From assembly GCA_038239195.1 (NCBI GenBank), contig JBBSEZ010000069.1, forward strand, positions 1 to 28,975: 28,975 bases of DNA, written 5' to 3'. Below the pieces are notes generated by a model. That model searched no databases and had not been told where the DNA came from. It saw nothing but the letters and a program-made list of their open reading frames with translations. Of the stretch, positions 1 through 8,667 are shown one piece after another. The translations under genes were made by a program, and so were the position numbers. The stretch's first letter is position 1; each line of letters opens with the position of its first letter. This DNA comes from JBBSEZ01 sp038239195 (lineage in GTDB: Bacteria; Planctomycetota; Planctomycetia; Gemmatales; Gemmataceae).

Positions 1-3
1 GCG

Positions 4-44
4 CCCCCCCCCCGGCTATGGGCGGGCGCGACCCCCCCCCCCCC
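4..44. repeat. Two long poly-C tracts at the window start
   Basis: A run of 10 C (4-13) and a run of 13 C (32-44) lie upstream of the response regulator gene. No gene is recognised in bases 1-200. Such tracts can slip during replication and are also error-prone in sequencing; nothing in the window shows that they control expression. Confidence 0.6.
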
Positions 45-103
45 GAGGGTCGGCCGGTAATGGCCCCAACCCCCCGCCACAACCGGGCCCACCGCCGCCT
101 TTC

Positions 104-158
104 GGAACCCCCCGCGTTGGGTTCCCGCGCCGCCGCGGAACGCCACGGAGGGCGTTCC
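104..158. repeat. Two adjacent short intergenic hairpins
   Basis: Two inverted repeats sit side by side: GGAACCC (104-110) with GGGTTCC (119-125), and GGAACGCC (137-144) with GGCGTTCC (151-158). The second ends in CCCTAC, and several other palindromes in this window also end in CTAC. They lie upstream of the response regulator start and have no T-run, so they resemble the window's other palindromic repeats more than terminators. Confidence 0.55.
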
Positions 159-200
159 CTACAGGCGGCGTTCGCCGAGTTGGTGCCGGAGGTTTGCGCC

Positions 201-926
201 ATGACCAGGCCTCGCATCGTGGTGGTGGAGGACGAGCCGGCCATTCGCAGGGGCGTTGCCGACGCCCTTCGCGCATCCGGCTACGACGTGACGGAGGCGG
301 CCGACGGCGACCGGGGGCTGACCGAGGCGCTCCGGCCTCAGGTCGATCTCGTCCTCCTCGACCTCATGCTCCCGCGCCGCGATGGCCTGGAGGTATTGCG
401 CGAGGTGCGCGCGGCGCGGGTGGCGCTGCCGATCATCGTGTTGACGGCGCGCGGCAGCGAGGACGACCGCGTGCGCGGGCTGAAGATGGGCGCCGACGAT
501 TACGTCGTCAAGCCGTTCTCCGCTCGCGAGTTGCTGGCGCGCGTCGAGGCGGTCCTTCGGCGGTCGCGGTCGCGTCGCGGGACCGTTCACAGCGCCCGGC
601 TGGGCCACGCCGTCATCCACCTGGCGCGCCGAGAGATTTGCTGGTCGGAGGAGCGCCGCGGCGAACTGTCCGAGACGGAGAGCGCCATCCTCGGCGTGCT
701 GGTCGAGCACTCCCAGCGCGCCGTCTCGCGCGACGAATTGTTGACGCAGGTCTGGGGCTTCGAGCCGCACGGGCTCGAGACGCGCACCATCGACATGCAC
801 ATTGCCCGCCTGCGCACCAAGCTCCGCGACCCGTCGGGCCGGCCCACCCCCGAGGCGATCCTCACCGTTCGGGCGCACGGCTACATGGCCGCGCCCGAAT
901 TGCAACCGCTCGAGCCCACCCCCTGA
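201..926 (+). CDS. OmpR/PhoB-type DNA-binding response regulator
   Basis: A 241-residue two-component response regulator. The N-terminal receiver domain (about residues 4-115) has the acidic pair D11/E12, the phospho-acceptor D54 in LVLLDLMLP, T82 and K104 in YVVKPFSARE, all the expected residues. The C-terminal half (about 130-235) is a winged-helix OmpR domain (SETESAILGVLVEHSQRAVS, TIDMHIARLRTKLRD, VRAHGYM). The reading frame is open further upstream, but the ATG at 201 is chosen because it is preceded by GGAGG at 187-191 and gives the standard family length. The histidine kinase gene starts 11 bases after its stop, so the two are very probably co-transcribed. On phosphorylation by that kinase it should bind DNA; the target genes cannot be told from the sequence. 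Confidence 0.95.
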   Translation: MTRPRIVVVEDEPAIRRGVADALRASGYDVTEAADGDRGLTEALRPQVDLVLLDLMLPRRDGLEVLREVRAARVALPIIVLTARGSEDDRVRGLKMGADDYVVKPFSARELLARVEAVLRRSRSRRGTVHSARLGHAVIHLARREICWSEERRGELSETESAILGVLVEHSQRAVSRDELLTQVWGFEPHGLETRTIDMHIARLRTKLRDPSGRPTPEAILTVRAHGYMAAPELQPLEPTP

Positions 927-936
927 CGGACGACCG

Positions 937-2793
937 ATGAAACGCTGCCTGCGCGGCAAACTCGGCGGGGCACTGGCCTTCGCCCTCATCGCGGCCCTGG
1001 TGGTGGGGGGCCTCGGCTGGGCCACGGCCGCGGCCCTGCGCCTGGAGCGCGAACAGTTCGCGCAGCGCGCCGAGGCCGAGCGCGCCGCTCAGATGCGCGT
1101 CGCGCTCTGGCGCCTCGATGGCCGGCTTGCCACGCTCCTGGCCCCCGAGAGCAGTCGGCCATTCAACCACTACAGCGCCATCTACGCTCCCGGCCAGGTT
1201 GTCGATGGCGAGGGCGGTGCGCTGATTCCTTCTCCGCTGCTCGACGCCGAGCTCCCCCCGTGGATGCGGCTGCACTTCCAGGCCGATGCCTCGACCTGGG
1301 AGTCGCCGCAGGTGCTCTCGGTGCCCCTGGAGCGATGCCTCTGGGGCAAGCTCACCACGCCCTCGCCCGGGAACGCCACTCCGGCGCGCAGGCAGTTCCT
1401 GAACGAGTTGGCACGCGAGCTCCCCGCCCGCGTACTTCTGGCGCACGCCCGCAAGCACACGAAGCCCGCCACGCTCCGCGACCGGACCGTCCTGCTGGCG
1501 CGCCGTCAGATCGAGTTAACGAACAACAGCAAGGACAGTGCGCAGGAGGTCCAGGCCTCGCTGGAGTTCATGAACCGCATCGGCCAGCGGTCCAAGCTCA
1601 ACTACAACGTTCGGGCAGGCGAGGAGGTCCGCGTCCCGCGCCAAATCGCTCAGCTCGCCACCACGGCCAACGGCGCGGAGTTGCTGAAATTGCCGCGCGC
1701 CCGCGTCGTGGCCGACGTCGAGGTGACGGTGCGCGTCAGCCCGATGGTCGGCCTCTGGCTGCCGCGCCGCGACGGGGGCGAACAGCTCCTCGTGCTGCGC
1801 CTGGTGCGCTTCGACGACCGAGAGGTGTGCCAGGGCATCGCCCTGGACGGCCCCGCCCTTCAGGGGCTTCTCGCCGAGGAAGTCCAGGACCTGTTCCCCG
1901 GCGCCCGCGTGCTGCCGATGCGCGAGCCTGTTCCCGAACACCTCGACCGCACCCTGACGGCTCTCCCGTTGCAGCTCGACCCGGGGCCACCCCCAGCACC
2001 GATTGAGGACGCAGGCTGGACGCCGCTGCGGGCGGGCCTGGCGACAGCGTGGGTGGCGGCGAGCGTCGCCCTGCTGGCGGTCGCCCTGGGCGGCTGGTCG
2101 CTCCTCAACCTGTCCGAGCGGCGCATCCGCTTCGTCGCCGCGGTCACGCACGAACTGCGCACGCCCCTGACGACGCTGCGCCTCTACCTCGACATGCTGA
2201 TGAACGGCCTGGTGCGCGACGAGGCGCAGCGAGCGGAGTACGTGCGCACCCTCCACGGTGAGGCGGACCGCCTCGCACGGCTGGTCAACAACGTCCTCGA
2301 CTTCTCGCGCCTGGAAAACAACCGCCCCCGCCTCGCGCGCGCCCCGGTCGCGGCCGCGGCCCTGATGGAGCAGGTGCGCGCCACCTGGGAAGGGCGCTGC
2401 CACGACGTCGGGAAGGAGCTCCGCCTCGAAACCGGGCCCTCGTTCTCGCTCTCGACCGACGGGGCGCTGCTCCAGCAGGTGCTCGGCAACCTGATCGACA
2501 ACGCCTGCAAATACAGCCGCGAGGCCGAGGAGAAACGACTCTGGGTGCGGGCTTGCCTGGAGGGCACGCGCGCCGTCTTCGAGGTGGAGGACCGCGGCCC
2601 AGGAGTCCCGGCGGGCGAGCGGCGCTCGATCTTCCGACCCTTCCGGCGCGGCGCGAGCGCCGACGCAACCGGGGGGGGCGTCGGGCTGGGCCTGGCCCTG
2701 GCGAAGCGCTGGGCGCACCTGCTGGGTGGGCGGCTGACGCTGAAGCCGACGGCAGCGGGCGCCTGTTTCCGCGTCGAACTGCCCCTTTCGTAG
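937..2793 (+). CDS. Membrane sensor histidine kinase
   Basis: A 618-residue histidine kinase, partner of the regulator just upstream. A transmembrane helix near residues 9-33 and a second near 367-390 bracket a sensor region of about 330 residues that I do not recognise; no HAMP linker is apparent. The dimerisation domain follows directly, with the phospho-acceptor H405 in VTHELRTPLT. The HATPase domain shows the N box (LGNLIDNACKYS, near residue 520), the G1 box (EDRGPGVP) and a glycine-rich G2 box (GGGVGLGLALAKRW, near 579). All catalytic motifs are intact, so it should autophosphorylate and pass phosphate to D54 of the regulator. The ATG at 937 gives an N-terminus that leads straight into the first membrane segment. 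The signal sensed is unknown. Confidence 0.94.
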   Translation: MKRCLRGKLGGALAFALIAALVVGGLGWATAAALRLEREQFAQRAEAERAAQMRVALWRLDGRLATLLAPESSRPFNHYSAIYAPGQVVDGEGGALIPSPLLDAELPPWMRLHFQADASTWESPQVLSVPLERCLWGKLTTPSPGNATPARRQFLNELARELPARVLLAHARKHTKPATLRDRTVLLARRQIELTNNSKDSAQEVQASLEFMNRIGQRSKLNYNVRAGEEVRVPRQIAQLATTANGAELLKLPRARVVADVEVTVRVSPMVGLWLPRRDGGEQLLVLRLVRFDDREVCQGIALDGPALQGLLAEEVQDLFPGARVLPMREPVPEHLDRTLTALPLQLDPGPPPAPIEDAGWTPLRAGLATAWVAASVALLAVALGGWSLLNLSERRIRFVAAVTHELRTPLTTLRLYLDMLMNGLVRDEAQRAEYVRTLHGEADRLARLVNNVLDFSRLENNRPRLARAPVAAAALMEQVRATWEGRCHDVGKELRLETGPSFSLSTDGALLQQVLGNLIDNACKYSREAEEKRLWVRACLEGTRAVFEVEDRGPGVPAGERRSIFRPFRRGASADATGGGVGLGLALAKRWAHLLGGRLTLKPTAAGACFRVELPLS

Positions 2794-2852
2794 CGACAAG
2801 CGTCCGCGCTTGTCGGCTTCGCATCGACGACAAGCGCGACGCTTGTCGCTAC
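2790..2852. repeat. Long intergenic palindrome with GTAG/CTAC ends
   Basis: A near-perfect inverted repeat with arms of 26 and 25 bases (2790-2815 and 2828-2852), starting GTAGCGACAAGCG and ending CGCTTGTCGCTAC, with one extra base in the left arm. It overlaps the stop codon of the kinase gene. Each arm is itself partly palindromic. It lacks a T-run and a separate terminator lies 35 bases downstream, so it looks like a dispersed palindromic element rather than the terminator. Confidence 0.75.
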
Positions 2853-2886
2853 GATACCTCCTGCTGCCTTCCGGGTTGAATCCTCT

Positions 2887-2917
2887 AACCGCCTTCGCGT
2901 CGCCGGAGGCGGTTTTT
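2887..2917 (+). terminator. Rho-independent terminator of the two-component operon
   Basis: AACCGCCT (2887-2894) pairs with AGGCGGTT (2907-2914), and the stem runs into TTTTT (2913-2917). It lies after the kinase gene and 23 bases before the next start codon, so it should end the two-component transcript. Confidence 0.8.
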
Positions 2918-2940
2918 CCCACCGGCATCAGGGCCCTACC

Positions 2941-4290
2941 ATGCGCGCGTCACGACTCCTGCCTCTCCTCGCCCTTTGCGCCCTTCTCACCGCGGACGGA
3001 TCGGCGAATGCCCAACTGAAGGCCGGCCCCGGCGAATGGCCCGGCTGGCGCGGCCCCGACCGCACGGGCGTTTCGACGGAAACCGGCCTGCTGAAGAAGT
3101 GGCCGGAGGGCGGCCCGAAACTGCTGTACAAGATCAAGGGGCTCGGCGCCGGCTACTCGTCGCTGTCCGTGGTCGGCGGGCGCATCTATACGACCGGGAC
3201 AGAGGGCCTGACCGCGCCCAAGCAGGGCAAGGGGAAGGTCAAGGGCGCACGCACCCAGGGGACCGGCCAGGAAGTGCTGATCGCGCTGGACGCGAAGGAC
3301 GGCAAGCGCCTGTGGGCGACGCCGATCGGAGAGATCGCCGGCAAGGGCAACGATCGCAAGTATCCGGCCCCGCGCTCGACCCCCACGGTCGAGGGAGACT
3401 CGATCTACGTCCTCGGCTCGAGCGGCAGTCTGGTGTGCGCCAACAAGGCCGACGGCAGCATGAAGTGGAAGAAAAGCCTTCCCGCTGACTTCGGCGGCCG
3501 GCCGGGGCAATGGGGCTATGCGGAGTCGCCGCTCGTCGATGGCGACGTGGTGGTCTGTACGCCAGGCGGCGACAAGGCCACGCTGGTGGCGCTGAACAAG
3601 AAGACCGGCGCCACCATCTGGAAGGCGCAGGTCAACGGCGGCGCGGTTGGACGGAAGTCGTCCAGCGCGGCCGCCTACTCGTCGGCGATCGTGGCCCAGG
3701 TCGCCGGGGTGAAGCAGTACGTGCAATTTCTGGGCGGGGGCGTGGTCGGCGTCGGCGCGGAGGACGGCAAGATGCTGTGGTACTACGACGCGCCCGCGAA
3801 CAGGACGGCCAACTGCTCGACGCCCGTGTTCCGCGACGGCCGGGTGCTCGCGGCCTCCGCCTACGGCAAGGGGGGCGGCATTGCCAAGATCACCCGCGAG
3901 GACAACGCCTTCACCGCCACGGAGGAGTATTTCCTCAACGACCTCCAGAACCAGCACGGCGGGATGGTCCTCGTGGGCGATTACGTCTACGCCACCAACA
4001 ACGGATCGCTGATGTGCTTCAATTTCAAGGACGGCAAGGTCGTCTGGACCAACCGCAGCGTGGGCAAGGGCTCGATTACGTACGCCGATGGCCACCTGAT
4101 CGTGCGCAGCGAGGGTGGTCCCGTCGCCCTGGTCGAGGCGACGCCCACCGGGTACAAGGAGAAGGGCCGCTTCTCCCAGCCCGACCGCAGCGCCGAGCGG
4201 GCGTGGAGCTATCCCGTTCTTGCGGGCGGGAGGCTCTACCTGCGCGACTGGGACACGTTGCTCGTCTACGACGTCAAGGCCAGCGAGTGA
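2941..4290 (+). CDS. Secreted PQQ-like beta-propeller repeat protein
   Basis: A 449-residue exported protein. Residues 1-24 form a signal peptide (Arg, then a Leu/Ala-rich core, ending SANAQ). The mature part opens with the WPGWRGPDRTGVS motif typical of planctomycete PQQ-binding-like or BamB-like propeller proteins, followed by repeated blades such as LVCANKADGSMKWKKS, LVALNKKTGATIWKA and LMCFNFKDGKVVWTNRS. Proteins of this family fold as a seven- or eight-bladed propeller in the periplasm; no catalytic dehydrogenase residues are recognisable, so a binding or scaffold role is more likely than an enzyme, but this is inference. The gene follows the kinase terminator and therefore probably has its own promoter. 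It converges on the VWA gene, with a hairpin between them. Confidence 0.88.
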   Translation: MRASRLLPLLALCALLTADGSANAQLKAGPGEWPGWRGPDRTGVSTETGLLKKWPEGGPKLLYKIKGLGAGYSSLSVVGGRIYTTGTEGLTAPKQGKGKVKGARTQGTGQEVLIALDAKDGKRLWATPIGEIAGKGNDRKYPAPRSTPTVEGDSIYVLGSSGSLVCANKADGSMKWKKSLPADFGGRPGQWGYAESPLVDGDVVVCTPGGDKATLVALNKKTGATIWKAQVNGGAVGRKSSSAAAYSSAIVAQVAGVKQYVQFLGGGVVGVGAEDGKMLWYYDAPANRTANCSTPVFRDGRVLAASAYGKGGGIAKITREDNAFTATEEYFLNDLQNQHGGMVLVGDYVYATNNGSLMCFNFKDGKVVWTNRSVGKGSITYADGHLIVRSEGGPVALVEATPTGYKEKGRFSQPDRSAERAWSYPVLAGGRLYLRDWDTLLVYDVKASE

Positions 4291-4298
4291 CCAACCGC

Positions 4299-4335
4299 GC
4301 GTTGATCCGCGGTTCGCAGAACCGCGGATCAACGC
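4299..4335. terminator. Hairpin between two convergent genes
   Basis: A perfect inverted repeat with 17-base arms (4299-4315 and 4319-4335) and a 3-base loop; the arm begins GCGTTGATCCGCGG. It lies between the stop codons of two convergent genes (4290 and 4345), where a bidirectional terminator is expected. There is no T-run on either side, so it may instead be another of the window's palindromic repeats. Confidence 0.6.
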
Positions 4336-4344
4336 ACGCACGGA

Positions 4345-6801
4345 CTATCCCGTCCTCCGCTCCGGGAGCGGATAATCCATGATCTCCATCAGCAGGTCGA
4401 GCTCGCTCGGCGGTTCCAGGAGCGCCACCAGGTTCGGCAGCGAGTAGTAATCGCCGTTGAAGTCGAACGTCGTCGCGGCGATGCCGGCCCGCTTGCACTG
4501 TTCCTCGAGGCGCGTCGAACTGTCCGGCACCTTCACGAACGTCACGGCCGGGTCGGCAGACAGCGCCTGCCGATACTTCAGCAAGCTCTCGACGAAGTAC
4601 GGCGGGCTGTACTCCTCCTCGTCCGTGACCACGATGATCTGCTCGACGAACTGCTTCCGCCGGCGCAGATACTCGAGGGCGACGCCCGCCGAGGTCTCCC
4701 CGCCGGCGTTGATGCCGGCGAACGCCTTCTTCCACGCGCCCCAGTCGTTGCCCTTCGGCTCGATGGGGTAGGCCATCGTGTCGAAGGCGTAGACGTAGAG
4801 CTCCTTTTCGCAGACCGTCGAGAGCATGGCCGCGATCCGCTTGCCGAGGTCGATCGCCAGCTCCATGCTGCCCGACTTGTCGATCAGGAGGCCGGTCGGC
4901 CGGCGGATGCGCCCCTGCGCCTTGATCTGGACGTCCACGACCTCTTCGAGCTTCTTCTTGAGGTCGTTGCCCACCGGGACGGCCTGCATGGCCGCCTCTG
5001 CCTTGAGCGAGCTGACGCGAGTGTCGGACTTGGCTTCCTCCAGCTTCAGCTCGACCATCGCCTTGAGGTCGGGATTGGTCAGCGCCCCGTGGCGCTGGAG
5101 CAGGCCGAGGTTGTTGATGACCTCCTGCGGCGTCATCAGCTCGATCAAGCTCTCCAGGATCGCGGGGGTCATCTCGCCGAGGACGGACACGGCGATCCGA
5201 AACGGGATGCGCGCGGCGACGATCGCCTTGGCCTGCTCCTTGGGGTCGGCGATGCGGGCGAGGCGCTTGAGCGCCCCCACCCGGCTGTCGGCGGGGGGCT
5301 GTTCGTCGAAGAGCACCTTCTGGGCGCGCTCCCCCGGCTTGACGTGCAAGACCGAGTAGAGGCGCTTGAGCGCCTTGCGCGCGATCAGGGCGGTGCTGTC
5401 GAACCACTCCGGGCTGGCCTCGCGCTCGCGCAGGTAGCGGGCCACCTCCGTCTTGACGCAGCGCGGCACGCTGCGGAACAGGCCGAAGTCGCCGATCACC
5501 TCGCGCACCACGCGCCCCTTCGTCGGCTTCTTCGGCTTCGCGTGCCTTCCCGGCCCACGCCGGGGGCCCTTGTCGTCGAGGATGGTGCGCCGGCGCGTCT
5601 CCTTGCGGCCGTGGATGAAATCGACGACGCGCGCCACCTGGTAGGGCGGCAGCCGGCGCAGCAGCGCCAGGCCGACGTCGCGGTGCCCCTCGAAGGTGCT
5701 CAGCGACAGGGTGACGACGAACATCTCCTTGTGGTCGCGCACCTCGCCCTTGTCGAAGTACCAGGCGGTGAGCCGCGCGTAGAAGAGCGGGTCGCGAGCG
5801 ACGAGCTCCTGATGCACCGGCCAGACCTGATCGAGCTGGCGGTGGGGGGTCGTGAGCAGCGTGTTGAGCATCGCGAGCCGGATGTTCTGCTCGGGCCGCC
5901 GCGGCTCGCCCGCCGGCACGGGGGCCGCCGGCTGGGCCGACTGCGCCAGCGCGCGCAGGACGGCCTGGCCGACCGCCTGCAAGTGCTGGCCGTGCTGGTC
6001 GAGCGTCGCCTTGAGCCCCTGGACGTCGGCGTGCGTTTCGGCGACGACGACGCGCACGTCGTCGAGCAATTCCTCCAGGCGCGAGGCGTGCTGAACGAGG
6101 GCGGCGCTGAGCGCGGCGTAGCCGACCTCCTGGGACTGGTTCAGTCGCTCCAGTTGAGAGAAGGCGAGAGCGTGGAAGAGCTGGGCATCCGTCTCGACCT
6201 CGCGGCGGAAGAAGTAGCGCACCGCGACCACCAGCATCGGCAGGTCGCCCTGGGGCCGGAGGCCGAGGAAGTGGGCCAGCGCCGTGTGCCCCGCCTGCCG
6301 GAGCGCGAGCAGGATGGCATCCACGGCTCGCCACTCGGCGTCGAGGAGCGAAGCCGGATCGCCAAAGTGCGCGAAAGGGCCGGCCTCGCGCGCAAGCACT
6401 TCGGGGCTGAGCGCGCCGCTCAGGGCGCCGCCCTTGTGGGCAGCGCGGAGGTCGCGCAGCGCCTGCTGGCGGAACTCGGGCCCGTGGCTGGGGAGGTTGG
6501 CGAGGGGCGTCGTCTGGAGGAAGGCGCTGACCTGCTCGCGGAAGGCCTGGTCCTCGCGTCGCGCCAGGGCGCCCTTGACGCGGTCCCACCAGGAATCGCC
6601 GGCGAGGGCGAGCTCGAGGGCGCGCCAGGCGCTGGCGTTGGCCTTCTGGAGCGCGGTGCCGAGGCGCTGGCTGTGGTCGGTGAAGCGGCTGGTGAGGAAG
6701 TTGACGGCGGCGTCGGCGCCGGCATCGACGCCGACGGACTTGCAGGCGCCGTCGAAGACGGCGCGGAGGGCGAGCAGCGAGAGGTTCTGGGGGATGGACA
6801 T
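4345..6801 (-). CDS. VWA-domain protein with TROVE/Ro60-like architecture
   Basis: An 818-residue cytoplasmic protein with no signal peptide. From about residue 300 to 630 it is helical and resembles the TROVE/HEAT-like region of Ro60/Rsr proteins (for example NIRLAMLNTLLTT, DPLFYARLTAWYFDKGEVRD and MTPQEVINNLGLLQRHG). A C-terminal von Willebrand A domain follows (about 635-800), with an intact MIDAS motif DKSGSM at D641 and GGETSAG further on. Ro60-type proteins bind misfolded or Y RNAs; that link rests on architecture and short motifs only. The ATG at 6801 (MSIPQN) is preferred; the frame stays open 42 codons upstream, but that stretch (rich in Arg and Glu) looks non-coding. It is transcribed away from the HEAT-repeat gene. 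An alternative is a generic planctomycete VWA protein without RNA binding. Confidence 0.8.
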   Translation of the reverse strand: MSIPQNLSLLALRAVFDGACKSVGVDAGADAAVNFLTSRFTDHSQRLGTALQKANASAWRALELALAGDSWWDRVKGALARREDQAFREQVSAFLQTTPLANLPSHGPEFRQQALRDLRAAHKGGALSGALSPEVLAREAGPFAHFGDPASLLDAEWRAVDAILLALRQAGHTALAHFLGLRPQGDLPMLVVAVRYFFRREVETDAQLFHALAFSQLERLNQSQEVGYAALSAALVQHASRLEELLDDVRVVVAETHADVQGLKATLDQHGQHLQAVGQAVLRALAQSAQPAAPVPAGEPRRPEQNIRLAMLNTLLTTPHRQLDQVWPVHQELVARDPLFYARLTAWYFDKGEVRDHKEMFVVTLSLSTFEGHRDVGLALLRRLPPYQVARVVDFIHGRKETRRRTILDDKGPRRGPGRHAKPKKPTKGRVVREVIGDFGLFRSVPRCVKTEVARYLREREASPEWFDSTALIARKALKRLYSVLHVKPGERAQKVLFDEQPPADSRVGALKRLARIADPKEQAKAIVAARIPFRIAVSVLGEMTPAILESLIELMTPQEVINNLGLLQRHGALTNPDLKAMVELKLEEAKSDTRVSSLKAEAAMQAVPVGNDLKKKLEEVVDVQIKAQGRIRRPTGLLIDKSGSMELAIDLGKRIAAMLSTVCEKELYVYAFDTMAYPIEPKGNDWGAWKKAFAGINAGGETSAGVALEYLRRRKQFVEQIIVVTDEEEYSPPYFVESLLKYRQALSADPAVTFVKVPDSSTRLEEQCKRAGIAATTFDFNGDYYSLPNLVALLEPPSELDLLMEIMDYPLPERRTG

Positions 6802-6921
6802 GATGAGCGCCTCGAGGCGCCTCCTGGGGCCGCCGCGGTCGGCAAGGGGGCTGTCTGCCAGGACACGGTAGGCGGCGGGGCGGTTCTCCTCCTCCACCTT
6901 GATAGCCGAGCGCGGGCCCAC

Positions 6922-6966
6922 GTACAACCGTGGCCACGAGCGCCCCGCATGTCGCCACGGTTGTAC
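6922..6966. repeat. Palindrome between divergent VWA and HEAT genes
   Basis: GTACAACCGTGGC (6922-6934) is repeated as a perfect inverted copy at 6954-6966, with a 19-base loop. It lies in the 221-base region from which the VWA and HEAT-repeat genes are transcribed apart. Like other palindromes in the window its ends are GTA and TAC. It could be an operator or a dispersed palindromic element. Confidence 0.65.
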
Positions 6967-7022
6967 ATGCCCCGCGAATCCGGTAAAGTCGCCTCAGTCG
7001 CCCGCCCCTCGAGGTGCTGACC

Positions 7023-7964
7023 ATGAATCGCGCGCTGCTGGCCTGGCTCCCGCTCTTCTCGCTGCTTCTGGCGGTGGCCCCTGGGCGGGCCGACGAGGAA
7101 ACCGACAAGGCGGTCGCCAAACATCTGAAGGGGCTCAAGGCCGCCAAGCCCGAGGATCGCATGATTGCCGCGCGCGAGCTGGCTCGGCTGGGCACCGACG
7201 CCAAGAAGGCGGTCCCCGACCTGATCGTCGCCCTCCAGGACAAGAACGACAAGGTGCGCAGTTACGTCGCCTATGCCCTCAAGCAGATGGGCGGCGAGGC
7301 GAAGAGCGCCATCCCGCAACTGATCGAGGTCGTCAAGAGCGACAAGAGCGACGAGGTGCGCTGCATCGCCTGCGACGCGCTGGCCAAGTTGGGGCCCGAC
7401 GCCAAGGCCGCCGTCCCCGAGCTCGCCAAGGCGCTCAAGAACAAGGAGGTCGGGCCTCATGCCGCGACCGCCCTGTCCAAGATGGGCCCCGACGGCAAGG
7501 CGGCGACGAACGACCTCGTGGCGGCGTTGCAGGAGCCGGCCGTGCGCTCCTACGCGGCGCTGGCGCTGGGCCATCTCGGCGCCAGGGAGGCGCTCGCCAG
7601 GGCGCTGAAGGACCCCGAAGAGGACATACGCGTCGAGGTGGTGCTGGCGCTGGGGCTCATCGGCAAGGAAGCCGTGCCCGATCTCATCGCCGCGCTGAAG
7701 GACAAGGACTCGGACGTACGGCTCAACGCGGTGGCTCAACTCGGCAAGCTCGGCCCCGATGCCAAGACGGCCGTGCCGGGCCTGACGGCGGCGCTGGCGG
7801 ACACCAGCCCGAGCGTGCGGCAGACGGCTGCCAACGTGCTGGGCAGGCTGGGGGAGGACGCGAAGGGGGCCATCCCGGCGCTGAAGGTCGCCATCAAGGA
7901 CGCGAACGAGAACGTGCGCGAGGCGGCCGTGGAGGCGCTGGCGGCGATCCAGAAGAAGAAGTGA
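7023..7964 (+). CDS. Secreted HEAT-repeat (PBS-lyase-like) protein
   Basis: A 313-residue protein with a signal peptide (about 1-24, ending APGRA before DEETDK) and then seven or so HEAT repeats of about 37 residues. These recur as LGPDAKAAVPELAKAL, MGPDGKAATNDLVAAL, IGKEAVPDLIAALKD and LGPDAKTAVPGLTAAL. The family forms an alpha-solenoid used for protein-protein contacts; the partner is unknown. The ATG at 7023 is preferred to the GTG nine bases upstream because GAGG at 7011-7014 then sits at ribosome-binding distance. The gene is divergent from the VWA gene and stands alone downstream. Confidence 0.88.
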   Translation: MNRALLAWLPLFSLLLAVAPGRADEETDKAVAKHLKGLKAAKPEDRMIAARELARLGTDAKKAVPDLIVALQDKNDKVRSYVAYALKQMGGEAKSAIPQLIEVVKSDKSDEVRCIACDALAKLGPDAKAAVPELAKALKNKEVGPHAATALSKMGPDGKAATNDLVAALQEPAVRSYAALALGHLGAREALARALKDPEEDIRVEVVLALGLIGKEAVPDLIAALKDKDSDVRLNAVAQLGKLGPDAKTAVPGLTAALADTSPSVRQTAANVLGRLGEDAKGAIPALKVAIKDANENVREAAVEALAAIQKKK

Positions 7965-8007
7965 GGGAGGCAGGGCCAAGGCGAGCGCGTGCGGGGCCGA
8001 GCTCGGT

Positions 8008-8029
8008 GGACGGCTCGAGAGGGCCGTCC
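8008..8029. repeat. Short hairpin related to the 14.3-kb palindrome
   Basis: GGACGGC (8008-8014) pairs with GCCGTCC (8023-8029) downstream of the HEAT-repeat gene. The whole stretch, ending GAGGGCCGTCCTAC, closely matches the right half of the palindrome at 14349-14404, so the two belong to one dispersed family. It may also act as a terminator stem, though no T-run follows. The rest of 7965-8145 shows no gene. Confidence 0.55.
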
Positions 8030-8145
8030 TACCAAGGGAAGGTTCCACCTTCCTCTCGCCTTAGCCTTTGGTCCGCCGTCTGGCCTCTTCACCTCCTGCC
8101 TCGTAAGAATGCGCCGGTACACTACCCTCGAAGGAAGGACGACCC

Positions 8146-8640
8146 ATGAACGGACGCGAAGCGATCAAGGCCGCCCTCGAAGCGACCAGGGGCAACCTCA
8201 CCTGGTACGTCAGCGACTTTTCCGACGCCGACCTGCTCGTTCGGCCCGTGCCCGGTGCCAACCACGCGGCCTGGCAAATCGGGAACGTCATCGGCGGGGA
8301 CGTCTACCTCGTTCGGACCGCGCTGCCGGATGCCGCCTACCCGGAGTTGCCGGCCGGGTTCCTGGACCAGCACGGCTCGAAGGGCGCGACGGACGACGCT
8401 CCGGAAAAGTTCCTGACCAAGGCCGAGTATCTGAAGCTGTTCGACGAGGTGCGCACCGCCACCATCGCCGCCCTCGACAAGCTGAGCGATGCCGATCTCG
8501 ACCGCCCGACGTCGGAGAAGATGCGCTCGTGGACGCCGACGCTCGGACACCTGTTCCTGATGGTGTCGAACCACACCCTGATGCACTCGGGCCAGTTCAC
8601 CGTGATCCGCCGGAAGCTCGGCAAGCCAGTCCTGTTCTGA
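8146..8640 (+). CDS. DinB-family metal-dependent four-helix protein
   Basis: A 164-residue DinB/YfiT-like protein. The three metal-binding histidines expected of the fold are visible: H40 in GANHAAWQIGNVIGG, and H143 and H147 in SNHTLMHSGQFTVIRRKLG. The length matches the family. DinB proteins are four-helix bundles that bind a divalent metal, and some act as thiol-dependent transferases; the substrate here is unknown. The ATG at 8146 follows a strong purine-rich ribosome-binding site (AAGGAAGGA, 8131-8139). The gene is separated from both neighbours and converges on the HxlR regulator, with 27 bases between the two stop codons. Confidence 0.9.
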   Translation: MNGREAIKAALEATRGNLTWYVSDFSDADLLVRPVPGANHAAWQIGNVIGGDVYLVRTALPDAAYPELPAGFLDQHGSKGATDDAPEKFLTKAEYLKLFDEVRTATIAALDKLSDADLDRPTSEKMRSWTPTLGHLFLMVSNHTLMHSGQFTVIRRKLGKPVLF

Positions 8641-8667
8641 GCAGCACTGCCGAGCACGGTGCGGCGC

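Noticed and set aside
5089..7020. A 643-codon plus-strand frame opposite the VWA gene
   Set aside because: It has low complexity, rich in Glu, Val, Leu and Arg, and mirrors the VWA codons. No family motifs were seen.
6802..7022. A possible Y RNA or YrlA-like RNA beside the TROVE-like gene
   Set aside because: The only structure is the 13-bp palindrome with a 19-base loop; no tRNA-like T-loop or conserved Y RNA stem could be recognised.
4274..7252. A very long open frame on the minus strand overlapping the VWA gene
   Set aside because: Its protein is mostly Arg, Pro, Gly and Ala with no domains, and it is a frame shadow of the VWA gene caused by high GC. The VWA frame has clear motifs.
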